Assembly (NCBI GenBank): GCA_026419705.1
Contig: JANZYY010000325.1
Span: 1-6,006, forward strand
Length of the DNA: 6,006 bases
DNA from: Fischerella sp.
GTDB taxonomy: Bacteria > Cyanobacteriota > Cyanobacteriia > Cyanobacteriales > Nostocaceae
Reading direction: 5' to 3'
Shown here: piece after piece, positions 4,755-6,006 of the stretch
Layout of the letters: each line of letters begins with the position of its first letter
How positions within the stretch are numbered: the first letter of the stretch is position 1
Program-made: the position numbers and the translations under genes
Notes under the pieces: generated by a model
Databases searched by the model: none
What the model saw: the letters and a program-made list of their open reading frames with translations, nothing else
Told to the model about the DNA's origin: nothing

Positions 4755-6006
4755 TTATACAATATGAATTGCACCACCAGTAATTATCTGTGCGGCTTCT
4801 TTCAACGTTTCAGACAATGTTGGATGTGGATTAACGACAGACGCTAATTCTTCCGCAGTAACTTCCAGCTGAATTGCCAGTACTGCTTCAGAGATAAGCT
4901 CAGTCGATTTTGCACCAACTATGTGTACACCAAGAATTTCTTGCTCATCATTAGTCGCAACAACTTTCACAAAACCTTCTGTTTCCTCCATTAAAACCGC
5001 TTTACCATTAGCATAAAATGGAAATTTTGATATTTTGATATTTTCACCATAAATCTTTCGTGCTTCACCCTCAGTAAGCCCTACAGAAGCAACTTCTGGC
5101 GTAGTATATAAACACCTCGGAATCGCTTTGTATGAAATTTCACATTCCAACCCTACAGCATTCAGTGCAGCACACTCACCCTCAGCCGATGCAACATGAG
5201 CAAGCATTATTCCCCCAACAACGTCTCCTACAGCATAAATACCTTGCACACTTGTCTCCATTTTTTCATTTACAACTATTGCCCCATTGTTCGTAGCTAT
5301 TCCTAATTTTTCGCAATTTAACAGACTCAAATTTGGCTTTCTACCAACTGATTGGGCGACTTGAGAAACTTTGACTTGAAATTCTTTTTCCTGAGACACA
5401 AGTTTTACTACTTTATTGTTTCCTTTTTCTTCAACAGATAACACTCTAGTATTCGTATAAATTTCTATCCCATCTCTAAGCAAAGATCCTTCTAATACTT
5501 TACTTATCTCCTCATCTTCCGTTGGTACAACTCTGTTCATTATCTCAACGATGATCACTCTCGCACCCATTCTTCTTAAAAACTGCCCCATTTCAACTCC
5601 TATATATCCTCCCCCAATTATCAAAATACTTTCAGGCAACTCCGGCAGATCTAATAAATCATCACTAGTCAAAATTTTTGCAGTCTCTGAATTTCCAATA
5701 TCAAGATTTACTGGCTCCGATCCTGTGGCCAATATAATCTTGTCTGCGCTTATTTTTTCTCCCGTCTCTTTAATCTCAGCTTCTCTCCGCCCAAGTAGCG
5801 TAGCAGTACCATTTATAACCTTTACGTTCCTCATTCTTAGTAACGAGGCAACTCCACTCGATAATCTTGAGATTACTTCTCTTTTTCTCTTCAAGAGCAA
5901 TTGATAATCAATCTTGAAGTTTTCCACAGTGATCCCAAATATATGAGATTTTTTTAATAGCTCTGCTATCCATGTGGTATTCAGAAATACCTTGGTAGGT
6001 ATACAC
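4755..6006 (-). CDS. lpd: Dihydrolipoyl dehydrogenase (E3), N-terminus off the window
   Basis: This is the C-terminal ~416 residues of a flavoprotein disulfide reductase that reoxidises dihydrolipoyl groups of 2-oxoacid dehydrogenase or glycine-cleavage complexes, passing electrons through FAD to NAD+. The frame stays open to the window edge and begins with CIPTKVFLN, where this Cys is the second of the C-x4-C redox disulfide; about 45 residues including the first FAD Rossmann motif are missing. Further motifs are ATGSEP, the NAD-binding IIGGGYIGVEMG followed by a terminal-strand Glu (VIIVE), the FAD-contacting YAVGDVVGGIMLAH, and the C-terminal HPTLSE carrying the His-Glu catalytic pair. The GTG at 5925-5927 is internal, not a start. 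Lipoamide dehydrogenase is favoured over mercuric or glutathione reductase by the C-terminal NPHPTLSET and GGAIHIV ending. The partner E1/E2 or glycine-cleavage genes would lie upstream, outside the window. Confidence 0.93.
   Translation of the reverse strand, partial: CIPTKVFLNTTWIAELLKKSHIFGITVENFKIDYQLLLKRKREVISRLSSGVASLLRMRNVKVINGTATLLGRREAEIKETGEKISADKIILATGSEPVNLDIGNSETAKILTSDDLLDLPELPESILIIGGGYIGVEMGQFLRRMGARVIIVEIMNRVVPTEDEEISKVLEGSLLRDGIEIYTNTRVLSVEEKGNNKVVKLVSQEKEFQVKVSQVAQSVGRKPNLSLLNCEKLGIATNNGAIVVNEKMETSVQGIYAVGDVVGGIMLAHVASAEGECAALNAVGLECEISYKAIPRCLYTTPEVASVGLTEGEARKIYGENIKISKFPFYANGKAVLMEETEGFVKVVATNDEQEILGVHIVGAKSTELISEAVLAIQLEVTAEELASVVNPHPTLSETLKEAAQIITGGAIHIV

Noticed and set aside
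5024..5044. Short tandem repeat of ATTTTGAT
   Set aside because: It falls inside lpd and is explained by AT-rich codons for the NIKISKF segment; two to three imperfect copies carry no further signal.
5551..5904. 117-codon open frame on the plus strand
   Set aside because: It is wholly antisense to the NAD-binding region of lpd, and its composition is that of a reverse-complement shadow.
5925..5927. GTG as start codon of a 390-residue dihydrolipoyl dehydrogenase
   Set aside because: The frame remains open upstream to the window edge and encodes the CIPTK active-site cysteine motif, so the GTG is an internal valine codon.
1..6006. CRISPR arrays, tRNA/rRNA genes, insertion sequences, attachment sites
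   Set aside because: No spaced direct repeats, cloverleaf structures, transposase fragments or integrase genes were seen; almost all bases are accounted for by seven genes.

Overview
The window is a stretch of an AT-rich bacterial chromosome. Seven protein genes all lie on the minus strand, with no RNA genes, mobile elements or CRISPR. Strong Shine-Dalgarno sites (AGGAGG, AAGGAGGG, GGGAGG types) precede most starts. The gene content (dihydrolipoyl dehydrogenase, MaoC-type hydratases, an SMP-30 lactonase, an acetate-type Na+ symporter and a nickel-pincer cofactor protein) suggests a heterotroph using organic acids, quite possibly anaerobic (Clostridia/Peptococcaceae-like or Desulfobacterota-like). 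The lineage cannot be settled from these bases. Bases 1-18 are a Nextera transposase mosaic end, so the left edge is a library artefact and the source is probably an assembled shotgun read set or metagenome.

Layout in order of transcription, right to left: the C-terminal ~416 residues of dihydrolipoyl dehydrogenase (6006-4755, N-terminus off the window); a MaoC-like hot-dog protein (4731-4198); a second MaoC-like protein (4196-3762); an SMP-30/gluconolactonase-like protein (3765-2908); a DUF485 small membrane protein (2888-2568); an ActP-like sodium:solute symporter (2549-633); a 94-bp gap with a 10-bp inverted repeat (569-613); and the first 174 codons of larC (538 to about 19), cut by the adapter. 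Gaps among the first six genes are 23, 1, -4, 19 and 18 bp, so they look like one transcript. larC follows after the hairpin gap and may be the last part of that transcript or a separately controlled unit.

Inferred joint role: import of a small carboxylate by the DUF485/ActP pair, lactone hydrolysis by the SMP-30 protein, hydration or dehydration of an acyl-CoA by a heteromeric MaoC pair, and feeding of a lipoyl-dependent complex through Lpd. LarC points to a LarA-type nickel 2-hydroxyacid racemase or epimerase encoded nearby. The combination may be a hydroxy-acid or lactone utilisation operon. The substrate is not determinable here. The MaoC pair is notable because each subunit appears to keep only half of the usual Asp/His hydratase dyad.
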